Shown here piece by piece: positions 8,484-17,832 of a DNA stretch of 64,000 nt. Made by a program: the position numbers and the translations under genes. The notes under the pieces were generated by a model. It had not been told where the DNA came from. It saw only the letters and a list, made by a program, of their open reading frames with translations, and did no database searches. The stretch is from positions 62,001-126,000 of the forward strand of contig NZ_BGOW01000014.1 in assembly GCF_003851125.1 (NCBI RefSeq), given 5' to 3'. Source of the DNA: Sulfuriferula multivorans (GTDB lineage Bacteria > Pseudomonadota > Gammaproteobacteria > Burkholderiales > Sulfuriferulaceae). Positions within the stretch are counted from its first letter, which is position 1. Every line of letters starts with the position of its first letter.

Positions 8484-9413
8484 ATGAGCATTATAGAAAA
8501 AGCAGCCAACAAGCTGGGGCATGGTGATGCCGTGTCGCAGCCGCAAGGCGCAGCAGACAAAACGGCAACGGAAAATCATACCAGCCGAATTGAAGCCGCA
8601 ATGCAGCGTGAACATGCCCAGACCGCATCCCCCGCCACGCCGGCGCCAACGGATAACGACACTGGCGTTAGCGTGACTTCCATGCAGGTTGAGATTGATT
8701 TGAAGCGCCTGGCGCGTATGGGAGGTGTCACGCCGGACGCCGAGCGCAGCCAGGTCGCCGAGGAGTTCCGTCTGATCAAGCGCCCGCTGCTGGCCAATGC
8801 CTTTGGACAGGGCGGAGCGGCAGTCAGGAACGGCAATTTGATCATGGTGACCAGTGCGCTGCCCGGAGAGGGAAAATCATTCTGCTCGCTCAATCTCGCA
8901 ATCAGCATTGCAACGGAAATGGAGCGTACCGTGCTGTTGGTGGATGCCGACGTGGCGCGACCACGCCTGCCTGAATATCTCGGCATACGTGCCGGCAAGG
9001 GCTTGCTGGATGTATTGCAGGATCCAAGCCTGGAATTGTCGGAGGTGATGCTGCGCACCAACATCCCCAAGCTCTCCCTGTTGACTGCCGGCCATCCTTA
9101 CAAGCATGGCACCGAGTTGCTGGCGAGCTCGGCGATGAGCCGGCTGGTTGCAGACCTGGCCAATCGCTACCCGGATCGCGTCATCATTTTTGACTCCCCA
9201 CCCCTGCTGTCCACCAGTGAAGCCAGCGTTCTGGCCACCCACATGGGGCAGATCGTGATGGTGGTAGAAGCAGAAAAAACCTCGCAGGAGGCTGTCAAGG
9301 AAGCGCTGAGCCAGCTTGAGTCGTGTGAAGTCATTGGCATGGTGCTGAACAAGTCGACCGCGGTACTCGGTAACGATAACTACTACGGATACTATGGCAC
9401 ATACGGAAAATAG
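8484..9413 (+). CDS. XrtA-associated tyrosine autokinase (BY-kinase, CpsD/CapB-like)
   Basis: This 309-residue cytoplasmic bacterial tyrosine kinase has Walker A (SALPGEGKSFCSLNLA), Walker A' (VLLVDADVARPRLP) and Walker B (RVIIFDSPPLL). The C-terminal tail NYYGYYGTYGK carries five tyrosines, the expected autophosphorylation cluster. The first 80 residues are low-complexity and likely disordered. It would act with the Wzz-like protein encoded upstream to control polymerisation and export. AGGGAG precedes ATG 8484. The last 20 bases overlap the start of the barrel gene. Confidence 0.93.
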   Translation: MSIIEKAANKLGHGDAVSQPQGAADKTATENHTSRIEAAMQREHAQTASPATPAPTDNDTGVSVTSMQVEIDLKRLARMGGVTPDAERSQVAEEFRLIKRPLLANAFGQGGAAVRNGNLIMVTSALPGEGKSFCSLNLAISIATEMERTVLLVDADVARPRLPEYLGIRAGKGLLDVLQDPSLELSEVMLRTNIPKLSLLTAGHPYKHGTELLASSAMSRLVADLANRYPDRVIIFDSPPLLSTSEASVLATHMGQIVMVVEAEKTSQEAVKEALSQLESCEVIGMVLNKSTAVLGNDNYYGYYGTYGK

Positions 9414-10947
9414 GTCGCGGCTTAATTCTGCAGCACGCCTGGGCGTTAGTGTTGTGTTCGTCCCTACCCTATTGCTGGGTGGAGTCGCTTTACCGGCTGC
9501 GGCGGCCGATTGGACCGTCACGCCGAATCTGACCTTGAGCGAGCGCTATACCGATAACGTCAACTTCGCACCTTCCGGTCAGCCCAGGGAGAGTGATTTC
9601 ATTACCGAGGTGCGCCCGGGCGTGCAATTCAGCAAAGAAGGTGCGCGTCTCAGGGTCAGGGTCAATTACTCGCTGCAATCCCTGACTTATCTTAATAACA
9701 GCAATAACAACGCGATCAATCACCAGCTCAATGCGGGCGCCAACGCCGAATTGCTGAAAGATTTTCTGTTTCTCGATGCCAACACGGCGATTTCCCAGCA
9801 AAACATCAATGCGCTGGGGCCGGTAGGGTTTGGCAACACCAATGCGACCAATAACCTGACCACGGTTGGGACCTACAGCATCAGCCCTTATGTTCAAAAA
9901 CGTTTTGGTAACTTCGCCGACGGCATGTACCGGGTAAGCACCAGCGGTGTTTATTACAATAGCCAGGGGATTTCCAATACGGTGACCAACAGCATGAGTG
10001 GATCGTTGACCAGCGGTCCATCATTCAACGACCTGTTCTGGGGACTCAATTACAGCTACAGTCAGAATAAAAACCAGTCTGTACCCGATACCAAATTCGA
10101 ACGCGCTTCTGCCACGCTGGGTTATGCGCTGACGCGCAAATTCCGGGTGAACGCAACAGCAGGGGTGGAGCGTAATAGCTACATTATCCTGAATAGCGGT
10201 TCAACTGACGGGTCTTTCTGGAATGCGGGATTCAGCTGGACACCAACGTCCCGTACCAGTGTGGCAGCAACTTATGGCCGCCGCTATTTTGGCAATACCT
10301 ATTCGTTTGACCTGAGCGAACGCACCCGTCATACCACCTGGCGCGCCGGGTACAGCGAAGACCTCACTACCAGCAGCGCCACCAGCCTGTCTTATGCATT
10401 GCTGGGTGGATATTATGTATGCCAAATCATCCCGGCCGGGTATTCCTATTTCCCGGCAACGGGGTCACCCACCGGGTTTGTGGTGGCGATTCCTCTCGGC
10501 TCTCCGGTTCCAGCAGATTGTCAACTGGCTGCAGCAGTCGTTACCCCCAACCTCAGCCTGGTCAACGAAGTCTACATTCTTAAAAACTTTACCGCAGGCG
10601 TCGGCGTGAATGTGGGCAAGAGCGATTACAACCTGGGTGTCTATCGCATGCGCCGCGATTTGCAGACCAGCGGGACTTATGATCAATCGTCGGGTATCAA
10701 TGCCGGATGGAACTGGCGCTTTGCACCGTTCACTACGGTTAGCCTGACCGGGAATCTGACGCGTTTTGATGTGCCAGCCAGCAATCGCAAGGACAACTTG
10801 TGGAGTGTTTCGGGCGGCGTGACCCATCAGTTCCAGCCCAAATTAAACGGCTCCGTATTCATTCGCCATCAGGCACGCAACTCCAATCAGCCCGGCAATG
10901 ACTTCACTGAAAACAGCATCACGGCGCTGGTCAATATGACCTTCTAG
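9394..10947 (+). CDS. PEP-CTERM-system outer-membrane beta-barrel protein (TIGR03016-type)
   Basis: This is a 517-residue secreted protein. A signal peptide (about residues 1-36, hydrophobic core ending LPAAAA) is followed by alternating-hydrophobicity strands with aromatic girdle residues. It ends in a C-terminal Phe strand (SITALVNMTF), the usual barrel-assembly signal. Position between the autokinase and the AAA ATPase matches the conserved order of XrtA loci, where it is the putative outer-membrane secretin-like or export barrel. One internal loop (about residues 340-390) has two cysteines that may pair. It starts 20 bases inside the kinase gene. Confidence 0.88.
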   Translation: MAHTENRSRLNSAARLGVSVVFVPTLLLGGVALPAAAADWTVTPNLTLSERYTDNVNFAPSGQPRESDFITEVRPGVQFSKEGARLRVRVNYSLQSLTYLNNSNNNAINHQLNAGANAELLKDFLFLDANTAISQQNINALGPVGFGNTNATNNLTTVGTYSISPYVQKRFGNFADGMYRVSTSGVYYNSQGISNTVTNSMSGSLTSGPSFNDLFWGLNYSYSQNKNQSVPDTKFERASATLGYALTRKFRVNATAGVERNSYIILNSGSTDGSFWNAGFSWTPTSRTSVAATYGRRYFGNTYSFDLSERTRHTTWRAGYSEDLTTSSATSLSYALLGGYYVCQIIPAGYSYFPATGSPTGFVVAIPLGSPVPADCQLAAAVVTPNLSLVNEVYILKNFTAGVGVNVGKSDYNLGVYRMRRDLQTSGTYDQSSGINAGWNWRFAPFTTVSLTGNLTRFDVPASNRKDNLWSVSGGVTHQFQPKLNGSVFIRHQARNSNQPGNDFTENSITALVNMTF

Positions 10948-10958
10948 GATGCAATCAC

Positions 10959-11987
10959 ATGTATGAAGCGTATTACCACCTCAACGCCAAACCCTTCCAG
11001 CTGAGCCCGGATCCGCGCTTTTTCTTTGGCAGCAAAGGCCACAAACGCGCCATGGCTTACCTGGAGTACGGCCTGTCGCTGGGCGAGGGATTCATTGTAA
11101 TCACCGGCGAAGTGGGGGCGGGCAAGACCACGCTGGTTCGCAACCTGTTCAAGCAGCTGGAATCGGAGAATGTGGTGGCGGCGCAACTGGTCAGTACCCA
11201 GTTGGACGCGGATGACACGCTACGCAGCGTCGCCGCCTCGTTCGGTCTGGAACACGAGGGCATCAGCAAATCCGCCATCCTGAAAAACCTTGAAGGTTTC
11301 CTGCAGGCAGCCGCGCAGCAGGGCAAGCGCGCATTGCTGGTCGTGGATGAAGCGCAGAACCTGACTCCGCGCGCAGTGGAAGAGTTGCGCATGCTGTCGA
11401 ATTTTCAGAATAACGAGCGTTCGCTGATCCAGAGTTTTCTGTTGGGCCAACCCGAGTTCCGCAATATCCTGCAAAGCCAGGACATGCAGCAGCTGCGCCA
11501 ACGCGTGATCGCTTCCTACCACCTGGGGCCGCTAGATGCGCTGGAAACCCGCGCCTATATCGAGCATCGCCTGCGTACCGTAGGCTGGAAAGGCATGCCG
11601 TCATTCGGTGACGATGCATTCGAGGCCATTTATCAATTTACCGGCGGCATACCGCGTCGTATCAACACTTTTTGCGATCGCCTGATGCTGTATGGTTTTC
11701 TGGAAGAAAAGACCGCTTTCGATAGCGCGGCGGTAAAGGAAGTCGTGGAAGATCTGCGCCACGAAATAGCACATCAGGATACGCCAGGCGGAAGCGTGTT
11801 GCGCGGAAATGGCAGCACCACCAATGGTGGGCAGGGTATACCCGATGACTTGCTGCAACTCAATGGCCGGGTCGAACAGATGGAACGTTCGCTCAACCGC
11901 ATGCTGCCCATCGTACGCAAGATACTGTTCATGGTATCGGAGAAAAGTGTGCCCCCGGCGAACGAAGCGCCGGAAGCCAATCAATAG
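10959..11987 (+). CDS. XrtA/PEP-CTERM-associated AAA ATPase (ExeA-like, TIGR03015-type)
   Basis: This 342-residue protein begins MYEAYYHLNAKPFQLSPDP, the typical ExeA/GspA-like N terminus. It has Walker A GEVGAGKTTLVRN, Walker B ALLVVDEAQNL, and a sensor and lid region with GGIPRRINTFCDRLML. The last 70 residues are less conserved and end in a short amphipathic helix (VEQMERSLNRMLPIVRKIL). It is a conserved marker of XrtA exopolysaccharide loci and presumably assists assembly of the export machine. It is separated by 11 bases from the barrel gene and co-transcribed with it. Confidence 0.93.
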   Translation: MYEAYYHLNAKPFQLSPDPRFFFGSKGHKRAMAYLEYGLSLGEGFIVITGEVGAGKTTLVRNLFKQLESENVVAAQLVSTQLDADDTLRSVAASFGLEHEGISKSAILKNLEGFLQAAAQQGKRALLVVDEAQNLTPRAVEELRMLSNFQNNERSLIQSFLLGQPEFRNILQSQDMQQLRQRVIASYHLGPLDALETRAYIEHRLRTVGWKGMPSFGDDAFEAIYQFTGGIPRRINTFCDRLMLYGFLEEKTAFDSAAVKEVVEDLRHEIAHQDTPGGSVLRGNGSTTNGGQGIPDDLLQLNGRVEQMERSLNRMLPIVRKILFMVSEKSVPPANEAPEANQ

Positions 11988-12007
11988 AACGCAACACGGG
12001 GATCAGC

Positions 12008-13117
12008 ATGACCGATATTTTGTGCGTGGTAGGTGCGCGTCCCAATTTCATGAAAATCGCGCCGGTGATGACCGCTTTGGCGGGCGCCGGCATCCATGCC
12101 AAGCTGGTGCATACCGGCCAGCATTATGACGCGGCGATGAATGACCGCTTCTTCACCGATCTTGGCATCCCCTATCCCGACATCAATCTGGAAGTCGGCT
12201 CGGGAAGTCACGCCGTGCAAACCGCCGAAATCATGCGCCGCTTTGAGCCGGTGCTGGAGCAGGAGCAGCCGGCCGCGATTCTGGTGGTGGGTGACGTCAA
12301 CTCCACCATTGCCTGTGCGCTGGTGGCGGCCAAGCGCGGAGTGGCGGTGATTCACGTTGAAGCCGGTTTGCGCAGTTACGATCGCAGCATGCCGGAAGAA
12401 ATCAATCGTGTGCTGACCGACCAGATTTCCGACCAGTTGTTCATCACTGAAAAGGATGCCCACAAAAATCTGTTGCGCGAAGGCATCGCTGCCGCACGCG
12501 TGCATTTTGTCGGCAATGTGATGATCGACACGCTGCACCATAATCTGCCGCGCGCAGTACCTGCTGCGGTCACCCTGGGTGAGACTTTACCGCAAGGCTA
12601 TGGGGTGCTGACGCTGCACCGGCCGTCCAATGTGGACGACGTCGACATCCTCGGCAATCTGCTGGAAACCGTGGCAATGATCGCCGCAGACCTTCCCATC
12701 GTTTTTCCGTTGCATCCGCGTACCCGCGCCAGTATTGACCGTCTCGGTCTGACGGCGTGGCTGAACCAGCCGGGTATCCGGGTACTGCCCCCGCTGGGTT
12801 ATCTGGAAATGCTCGGCCTGATGAAAGATGCGCGCATCGTGTTGACCGATTCGGGCGGCATTCAGGAAGAAACCACAGCGCTGGGCGTGCCCTGCCTGAC
12901 CTTGCGCCACAATACCGAGCGGCCCATTACTGTAGACGAAGGCACCAATACCATTGTCGGTACCGACCGCAAGCAGATACTGGTGGCGGCAGAGGCAGTG
13001 CTCAATGGCGGCGGCAAGGCCGGGCGCATTCCCGAATACTGGGATGGTCGCGCAGCGATACGCATCGCCGCGATTTTGTCGCAATGGCTGGACGCGCGTC
13101 ATTATGCTGTCGCATAA
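12008..13117 (+). CDS. wecB: UDP-N-acetylglucosamine 2-epimerase (non-hydrolysing)
   Basis: This 369-residue cytosolic enzyme interconverts UDP-GlcNAc and UDP-ManNAc, supplying an amino-sugar precursor. Recognised by the N-terminal GARPNFMKIAPVM, HTGQHYD, HVEAGLRS, TLHRPSNVDD, TDSGGIQEE and LRHNTERPIT motifs across two Rossmann domains. Length is normal for the family. The stop lies 10 bases before the deacetylase start. Its presence suggests ManNAc or a derivative in the XrtA polysaccharide. Confidence 0.95.
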   Translation: MTDILCVVGARPNFMKIAPVMTALAGAGIHAKLVHTGQHYDAAMNDRFFTDLGIPYPDINLEVGSGSHAVQTAEIMRRFEPVLEQEQPAAILVVGDVNSTIACALVAAKRGVAVIHVEAGLRSYDRSMPEEINRVLTDQISDQLFITEKDAHKNLLREGIAAARVHFVGNVMIDTLHHNLPRAVPAAVTLGETLPQGYGVLTLHRPSNVDDVDILGNLLETVAMIAADLPIVFPLHPRTRASIDRLGLTAWLNQPGIRVLPPLGYLEMLGLMKDARIVLTDSGGIQEETTALGVPCLTLRHNTERPITVDEGTNTIVGTDRKQILVAAEAVLNGGGKAGRIPEYWDGRAAIRIAAILSQWLDARHYAVA

Positions 13118-13127
13118 AGGGCCTATC

Positions 13128-13961
13128 GTGCGCAATGCCATGACCATCGACGTAGAAGATTACTTTCAGGTATCCGCTTTCGCGGCGCACATCGCACGCG
13201 ACAGTTGGGATAGCCAGCCGTGCCGGGTGGAACGCAACATTGCACGCATACTCGCCTTGCTGGATGAGCATCACACCCACGCCACTTTTTTTACGTTGGG
13301 CTGGATTGCCGAGCGCTATCCGCAACTGGTGCGCGCCATTGTCGACAACGGGCACGAACTGGCCAGCCACGGTTACGGTCATCAACGTGCGTCAGACCTG
13401 ACGCCGGAACAATTCCGTGCCGACATCACCCGCGCCAAAGGTCTGCTGGAAGACATCGGCGGTGTGGCGGTACGTGGGTATCGCGCACCGAGTTTCTCCA
13501 TTGGCAGCCGCAATCTTTGGGCCCTGGAAACCTTGCGCGAAGCCGGCCATAGTTACAGTTCCAGCATTTATCCCGTGGTGCACGATCACTACGGAATGCC
13601 CGAGGCACCACGTTTTGCGTTCCGCCCGCTGAACGATGATTTGCAGGAATTCCCGCCCAGCACCGTACATCTGTTCGGGCGCAACCTGCCCGCCGGCGGC
13701 GGCGGCTACTTCCGCCTGATGCCCTACGCGCTGTCGCGCTGGCTGATGCGACGCGTGAACAACACCGATGGCGAGCCCTGCATGTTCTATTTTCATCCCT
13801 GGGAAATCGACCCGGAACAGCCGCGCCAGACCGGTATCGGCTTCAAAACGCGGTTTCGCCACTATGTGAACCTGGATCGTATGGAAGGCCGCATTGCGCA
13901 CTTGTTGCGTGACTTTCAATGGGATCGGGTGGACAGGGTATTCATGAAGGATGCGGCATGA
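13128..13961 (+). CDS. XrtA-system polysaccharide deacetylase (TIGR03006-type)
   Basis: This NodB-fold (CE4) deacetylase has 277 residues. Seen are TIDVEDYFQV (catalytic and metal Asp), ASHGYGHQ (H-x3-H metal pair), RGYRAPSFSIG and the C-terminal FYFHPWEIDPEQPR. GTG 13128 is preferred as start because AAAGGG lies 7 bases upstream and the family begins with a short lead to TIDVEDYF. ATG 13104 and ATG 13140 are alternatives. It removes N-acetyl groups from the nascent glycan, consistent with wecB just upstream. Its stop overlaps the next start by 4 bases. Confidence 0.92.
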   Translation: MRNAMTIDVEDYFQVSAFAAHIARDSWDSQPCRVERNIARILALLDEHHTHATFFTLGWIAERYPQLVRAIVDNGHELASHGYGHQRASDLTPEQFRADITRAKGLLEDIGGVAVRGYRAPSFSIGSRNLWALETLREAGHSYSSSIYPVVHDHYGMPEAPRFAFRPLNDDLQEFPPSTVHLFGRNLPAGGGGYFRLMPYALSRWLMRRVNNTDGEPCMFYFHPWEIDPEQPRQTGIGFKTRFRHYVNLDRMEGRIAHLLRDFQWDRVDRVFMKDAA

Positions 13962-15019
13962 ACGCATCGGTCAAACTCCCGTCCGAATCGGTCGATATGA
14001 CCGTGCGTCCCATGCAGCCGGGCGATGCGGCGCGCTGGGATGCTTTTGTACAAGACTGCCCTGAGGCGACTTTTTTTCACCGTGCGGGCTGGGCGGAAGT
14101 AATCAAGCGCGCCTTCGGCCATCGCACCCATTTTTTGCTGGCTGAAGTAAACGGTGAAATCCACGGTGTGCTGCCGCTCGCTGAAATCAACAGCCGCCTG
14201 TTTGGACATTCGCTTTCTGCATTGCCATTCTGCGTATACGGTGGCCCGGCCGCATCAAGCCCTGAGGCAAAGCACGCTCTCGATCAGGCTGCGCAAAGGC
14301 TAGCCATCGAACTGGGTGTCGAGCATCTCGAATACCGCAACCTCCAGCCTTTCCATACGGATTGGCCGGGCAAGGATTTGTACGTGACCTTTCGCAAGGA
14401 GATCGACCCGGAAGTTGAGCACAACCTGAATGCCATCCCGCGCAAGCAGCGCGCGATGGTGCGCAAAGGCATCAAGGCCGGACTGGTGAGCGAGATCGAT
14501 ACGGACACCCAGCGCTTCTTCCACGCCTATTCCAGTAGTGTGCACCGGCTTGGCACGCCGGTGTTTTCGCGCAAGTATTTCCGGATATTGAAAGAGGTGT
14601 TCGACGAAGATTGCGAAATCCTGACCATTACGGTGGAGGGTCGCGTCATCAGCAGCGTAATGAATTTTTATTTCCGCGATGAAGTGCTGCCCTATTACGG
14701 CGGGGGCACTGCCGAAGCGCGGAATCTGGCTGGTAACGATTTCATGTATTGGGAGGTGATGCGCCGTGCCTGTGAAAAAGGCTGCCGCATGTTCGACTAC
14801 GGGCGCAGCAAACTCGGCACCGGCTCCTACGATTTCAAGAAAAACTGGGGTTTCGAACCGCAACCGCTTTATTACGAATATCAGCTGGTACGCGGCCAGA
14901 GCGTGCCCGACCACAATCCCCTCAATCCAAAATACCGGCTGTTCATCAAGGCGTGGCAACGTATGCCGCTGGCGCTGGCCAATGTAATCGGCCCGCATAT
15001 CGTCAAAAACCTGGGTTAG
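13958..15019 (+). CDS. FemAB-family XrtA/PEP-CTERM-associated protein (TIGR03019-type)
   Basis: This 353-residue GNAT-fold protein resembles FemAB peptidyl/acyl transferases. Features are VQDCPEATFFHRAGWAE at the N terminus, the KQRAMVRKGIKAGL basic helix and the C-terminal acceptor fold (MFDYGRSKLGTGSYDFKKNWGF). FemAB proteins add amino acids from aminoacyl-tRNA to cell-wall precursors. In XrtA loci the acceptor is unknown and may be the polysaccharide. ATG 13958 was chosen for the 4-base overlap with the deacetylase stop. A longer frame upstream is overlap. Confidence 0.9.
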   Translation: MNASVKLPSESVDMTVRPMQPGDAARWDAFVQDCPEATFFHRAGWAEVIKRAFGHRTHFLLAEVNGEIHGVLPLAEINSRLFGHSLSALPFCVYGGPAASSPEAKHALDQAAQRLAIELGVEHLEYRNLQPFHTDWPGKDLYVTFRKEIDPEVEHNLNAIPRKQRAMVRKGIKAGLVSEIDTDTQRFFHAYSSSVHRLGTPVFSRKYFRILKEVFDEDCEILTITVEGRVISSVMNFYFRDEVLPYYGGGTAEARNLAGNDFMYWEVMRRACEKGCRMFDYGRSKLGTGSYDFKKNWGFEPQPLYYEYQLVRGQSVPDHNPLNPKYRLFIKAWQRMPLALANVIGPHIVKNLG

Positions 15020-15022
15020 GCG

Positions 15023-16279
15023 ATGGAAGAATTGTTGTTTCTTGCGCATCGCATTCCCTACCCGCCCAACAAGGGCGACAAGATTCGCTCCTACCACCTG
15101 CTGAAGCACCTGACCCAGCGCTACCGTGTTCACCTTGGGTGCTTTGTCGATGACCCCGAAGACTGGCAATACACCAGCCATTTGCAGGCAATCTGCGACG
15201 AGACTTTTTTTGCGCCGCTCAAACCGGGCCGTGCCAAATTGAAAAGTCTGGTCGGGCTTGTCAGAGGTACGCCGCTGACGCTGCCCTACTATGCTCATGC
15301 AGGGTTGCAGCGCTGGGTAACGCAAACGCTCGCTGCGCGCAGAGTCTCCAAAGTCCTGATTTTCTCATCGGCGATGGGACAATTCGTGCCGCAGGATCGC
15401 GCGTTGCATAGTGTGGTGGATTTTGTCGATGTGGACTCCGACAAGTGGACACAATACGCCCAGGCCAAACGCTGGCCGCTGTCCTGGCTGTATCGGCGCG
15501 AAGGCCGTACCCTGCTGGCATGGGAGCGCGATCTGGCAGCACGTAGCGATGCAGCGTTATTTGTATCGGAAGCCGAAGCGCGTCATTTTTCCCAGCTCGC
15601 ACCGGAATCGGCGACACATATCGACTGGTTCAATAACGGCGTGGATTTCGAATATTTCTCGCCGGATAGAGCCTATCCCAATCCTTACCCGGCAGGCAGC
15701 CTGCCACTGGTATTTACCGGCGCCATGGACTACTGGCCGAATGTGGATGCGGTGGTATGGTTTGCGCGCGAGATATTCCCTGTTATCCGTGCACGGTATG
15801 CTGCAGCGCAATTCGTCATTGTCGGTGGGCGCCCAGGGCAGGTGGTACGGGATTTGGCGCAGTTGCCCGGCGTGACGGTGACAGGTCGCGTCGAGGATGT
15901 GCGCCCCTGGTTGCGTCACGCGCGGTTGGCAGTTGCGCCATTGCGTATCGCCCGGGGGGTGCAGAACAAGGTGCTGGAAGCCATGGCGATGGCGCTGCCG
16001 GTAGTCGCCAGCGCGCAGGCGCTGGAGGGTATCCAGGCTACGCCGGGCCGGGATTTGCTGGTGGCCGACAGCACAGCCAACTTTGCCGGGCAAGTCATGA
16101 CGCTATTGGGTGGCGCGCATCCTGATATGGGCGCGGCAGCGCGGGCCGCCATGCTGGGGCATTATGCCTGGCCGGATAATCTGCGCCGGGTGGACGCCCT
16201 TCTCGATCGCCATAATCCTTCACCGATTCAACAACCCACTGCCGCCAAGGTGGTATCAATCAGGGAACACCGCACATGA
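15023..16279 (+). CDS. XrtA-system glycosyltransferase, GT4 (TIGR03087-type)
   Basis: This 418-residue GT-B glycosyltransferase opens with FLAHRIPYPPNKGDKIRSYH, the hallmark of the EpsH1-associated family. The C-terminal half carries the donor-binding region (FVIVGGRPGQVVRDLAQLPG, GVQNKVLEAMAMALPVVASA). It transfers a sugar to a lipid-linked intermediate on the cytoplasmic face. It follows the FemAB-like gene by 3 bases and overlaps xrtA by 4 bases. The donor sugar cannot be inferred. Confidence 0.92.
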   Translation: MEELLFLAHRIPYPPNKGDKIRSYHLLKHLTQRYRVHLGCFVDDPEDWQYTSHLQAICDETFFAPLKPGRAKLKSLVGLVRGTPLTLPYYAHAGLQRWVTQTLAARRVSKVLIFSSAMGQFVPQDRALHSVVDFVDVDSDKWTQYAQAKRWPLSWLYRREGRTLLAWERDLAARSDAALFVSEAEARHFSQLAPESATHIDWFNNGVDFEYFSPDRAYPNPYPAGSLPLVFTGAMDYWPNVDAVVWFAREIFPVIRARYAAAQFVIVGGRPGQVVRDLAQLPGVTVTGRVEDVRPWLRHARLAVAPLRIARGVQNKVLEAMAMALPVVASAQALEGIQATPGRDLLVADSTANFAGQVMTLLGGAHPDMGAAARAAMLGHYAWPDNLRRVDALLDRHNPSPIQQPTAAKVVSIREHRT

Positions 16280-17832
16280 GCGCCACCTTGCAACCCGCTG
16301 CCGCTGAACCGTCCATGGTGCGGGGCTGGCCTGCCGCCGCCGCGCTGGCCATTGCCACTGTCGTTGCCTTACTGCTGATTTATTATTCCACCAGCGCGTC
16401 CACGGTGGCGATCTGGGAGCGTTCTGAAACCTATACCCATGGCTTCCTGATTTTCCCTATCAGCGCCTGGCTGATCTGGCGCCGCCGCAGCGAACTGGCG
16501 CGCCTGGCATACCGGCCGGACTGGCGCGGTCTGGTGTTGCTGTTGCTGCTTTCGATGGGCTGGCTGTTCGCGCACAGCGGTGGCGTACTGGTGGGCGAGC
16601 AACTGATGCTGGTGGCGATGCTGCCGGCGGCAGTGTGGACCCTGCTCGGCACCCGCGTGGTGCGTGCCATGGCGTTTCCGCTCGGGTTCCTGCTGCTCGC
16701 GGTACCCATGGGTGAGGCACTGATTCCGCACATGATGACGTTTACCGCCAATTTCACCGTCAAGGCGCTGCAGTTGACCGGCATGCCGGTTTATCAGGAA
16801 GGTACTTTCTTCACCATCCCGAGTGGCGAGTGGTCGGTGGTGGAGGGCTGCAGCGGGCTGCGTTACCTGATTGCCTCGTTCACGCTGGGTTGCCTGTACG
16901 CCTACCTCACGTATCGCAGCAATACCCGGCGCATTCTGTTCGCGCTAGCCGCCATCGTGGTGCCGGTGATCGCCAATGGCCTGCGTGCCTACATGATCGT
17001 GATGATCGCCGTGCTGTCCGACATGAAGCTGGCACTGGGCTTCGACCACCTGATCTACGGCTGGGTGTTTTTCGGCGTGGTGATGCTGTTACTGTTCTGG
17101 ATCGGCGGTTTCTGGCGCGAGGATGAACAGTCGATTGTGCCGTCGGCGCAGGTATTGGCGCACGATGCACCCGCCGCACCACTCAGCAGGGTGGCATTAG
17201 CGGCGCTACTGAGTATCGCCGTCGCGCTCAGCGGCTATGCCTACGCAGCCTGGCTGGATGGACACACGGTTCCGCCGAATGGCCTGCAGATTGCACCCCC
17301 CGCGCCGGCCAACGGCTGGGCGCTGGAAACCGCGCCGTTTACAGACTGGCATCCGCACTACGTCGGTCCGGATGCCCAGCACGCCGTGTATTACCGCAAG
17401 GGTACCCAGCAGGTGATGCTGTATCTGGCCTATTACCGCACCCAGCGGCAGGGTGCCGAGCAGATTACCAGCCAGAATTACATGATCAGGCAGAAAGATC
17501 CCGAGTGGTCGAACCTGGGTGAGACGACGATCGCGCCGGGTGCAGGCACGCAGCCCGCCGAAGTAATCCAGGCCAGGCTGCGTTCGACGCCGCAACGTTT
17601 GCTGGTATGGCGCTGGAACCAACTGGCTGGGCGCGACACCACCAATGACTATCTCGCCAAGTTGTTGCTGGCCAGCGAAAGAGTCGTTGGTGCACGCGAC
17701 GACGGCGCGGCCATTGTGATTGCCACGCCTTATGCCGGCGATGTGGAACAGGCGCAACCGGTGCTGCGTGAATTCATGCGCGATATGCAGCCATCCATTG
17801 CTGCCAGCCTCAAACAAGTCGCACAACCTTGA
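16276..17832 (+). CDS. xrtA: Exosortase A fused to an EpsI domain
   Basis: This 518-residue polytopic membrane transpeptidase belongs to the exosortase family. About eight hydrophobic segments occupy residues 15-285. The catalytic triad is visible: Cys192 (VEGCSGLRY), Arg237 (NGLRAYM) and His258 (FDHLIYGW). The periplasmic C-terminal part (about 300-518) is the EpsI/methanolan-type domain usually fused to exosortase A. It would cut PEP-CTERM proteins and attach them to a membrane or glycan acceptor. No PEP-CTERM substrate occurs in this window. The gene overlaps both neighbours by 4 bases. Confidence 0.95.
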   Translation: MSATLQPAAAEPSMVRGWPAAAALAIATVVALLLIYYSTSASTVAIWERSETYTHGFLIFPISAWLIWRRRSELARLAYRPDWRGLVLLLLLSMGWLFAHSGGVLVGEQLMLVAMLPAAVWTLLGTRVVRAMAFPLGFLLLAVPMGEALIPHMMTFTANFTVKALQLTGMPVYQEGTFFTIPSGEWSVVEGCSGLRYLIASFTLGCLYAYLTYRSNTRRILFALAAIVVPVIANGLRAYMIVMIAVLSDMKLALGFDHLIYGWVFFGVVMLLLFWIGGFWREDEQSIVPSAQVLAHDAPAAPLSRVALAALLSIAVALSGYAYAAWLDGHTVPPNGLQIAPPAPANGWALETAPFTDWHPHYVGPDAQHAVYYRKGTQQVMLYLAYYRTQRQGAEQITSQNYMIRQKDPEWSNLGETTIAPGAGTQPAEVIQARLRSTPQRLLVWRWNQLAGRDTTNDYLAKLLLASERVVGARDDGAAIVIATPYAGDVEQAQPVLREFMRDMQPSIAASLKQVAQP

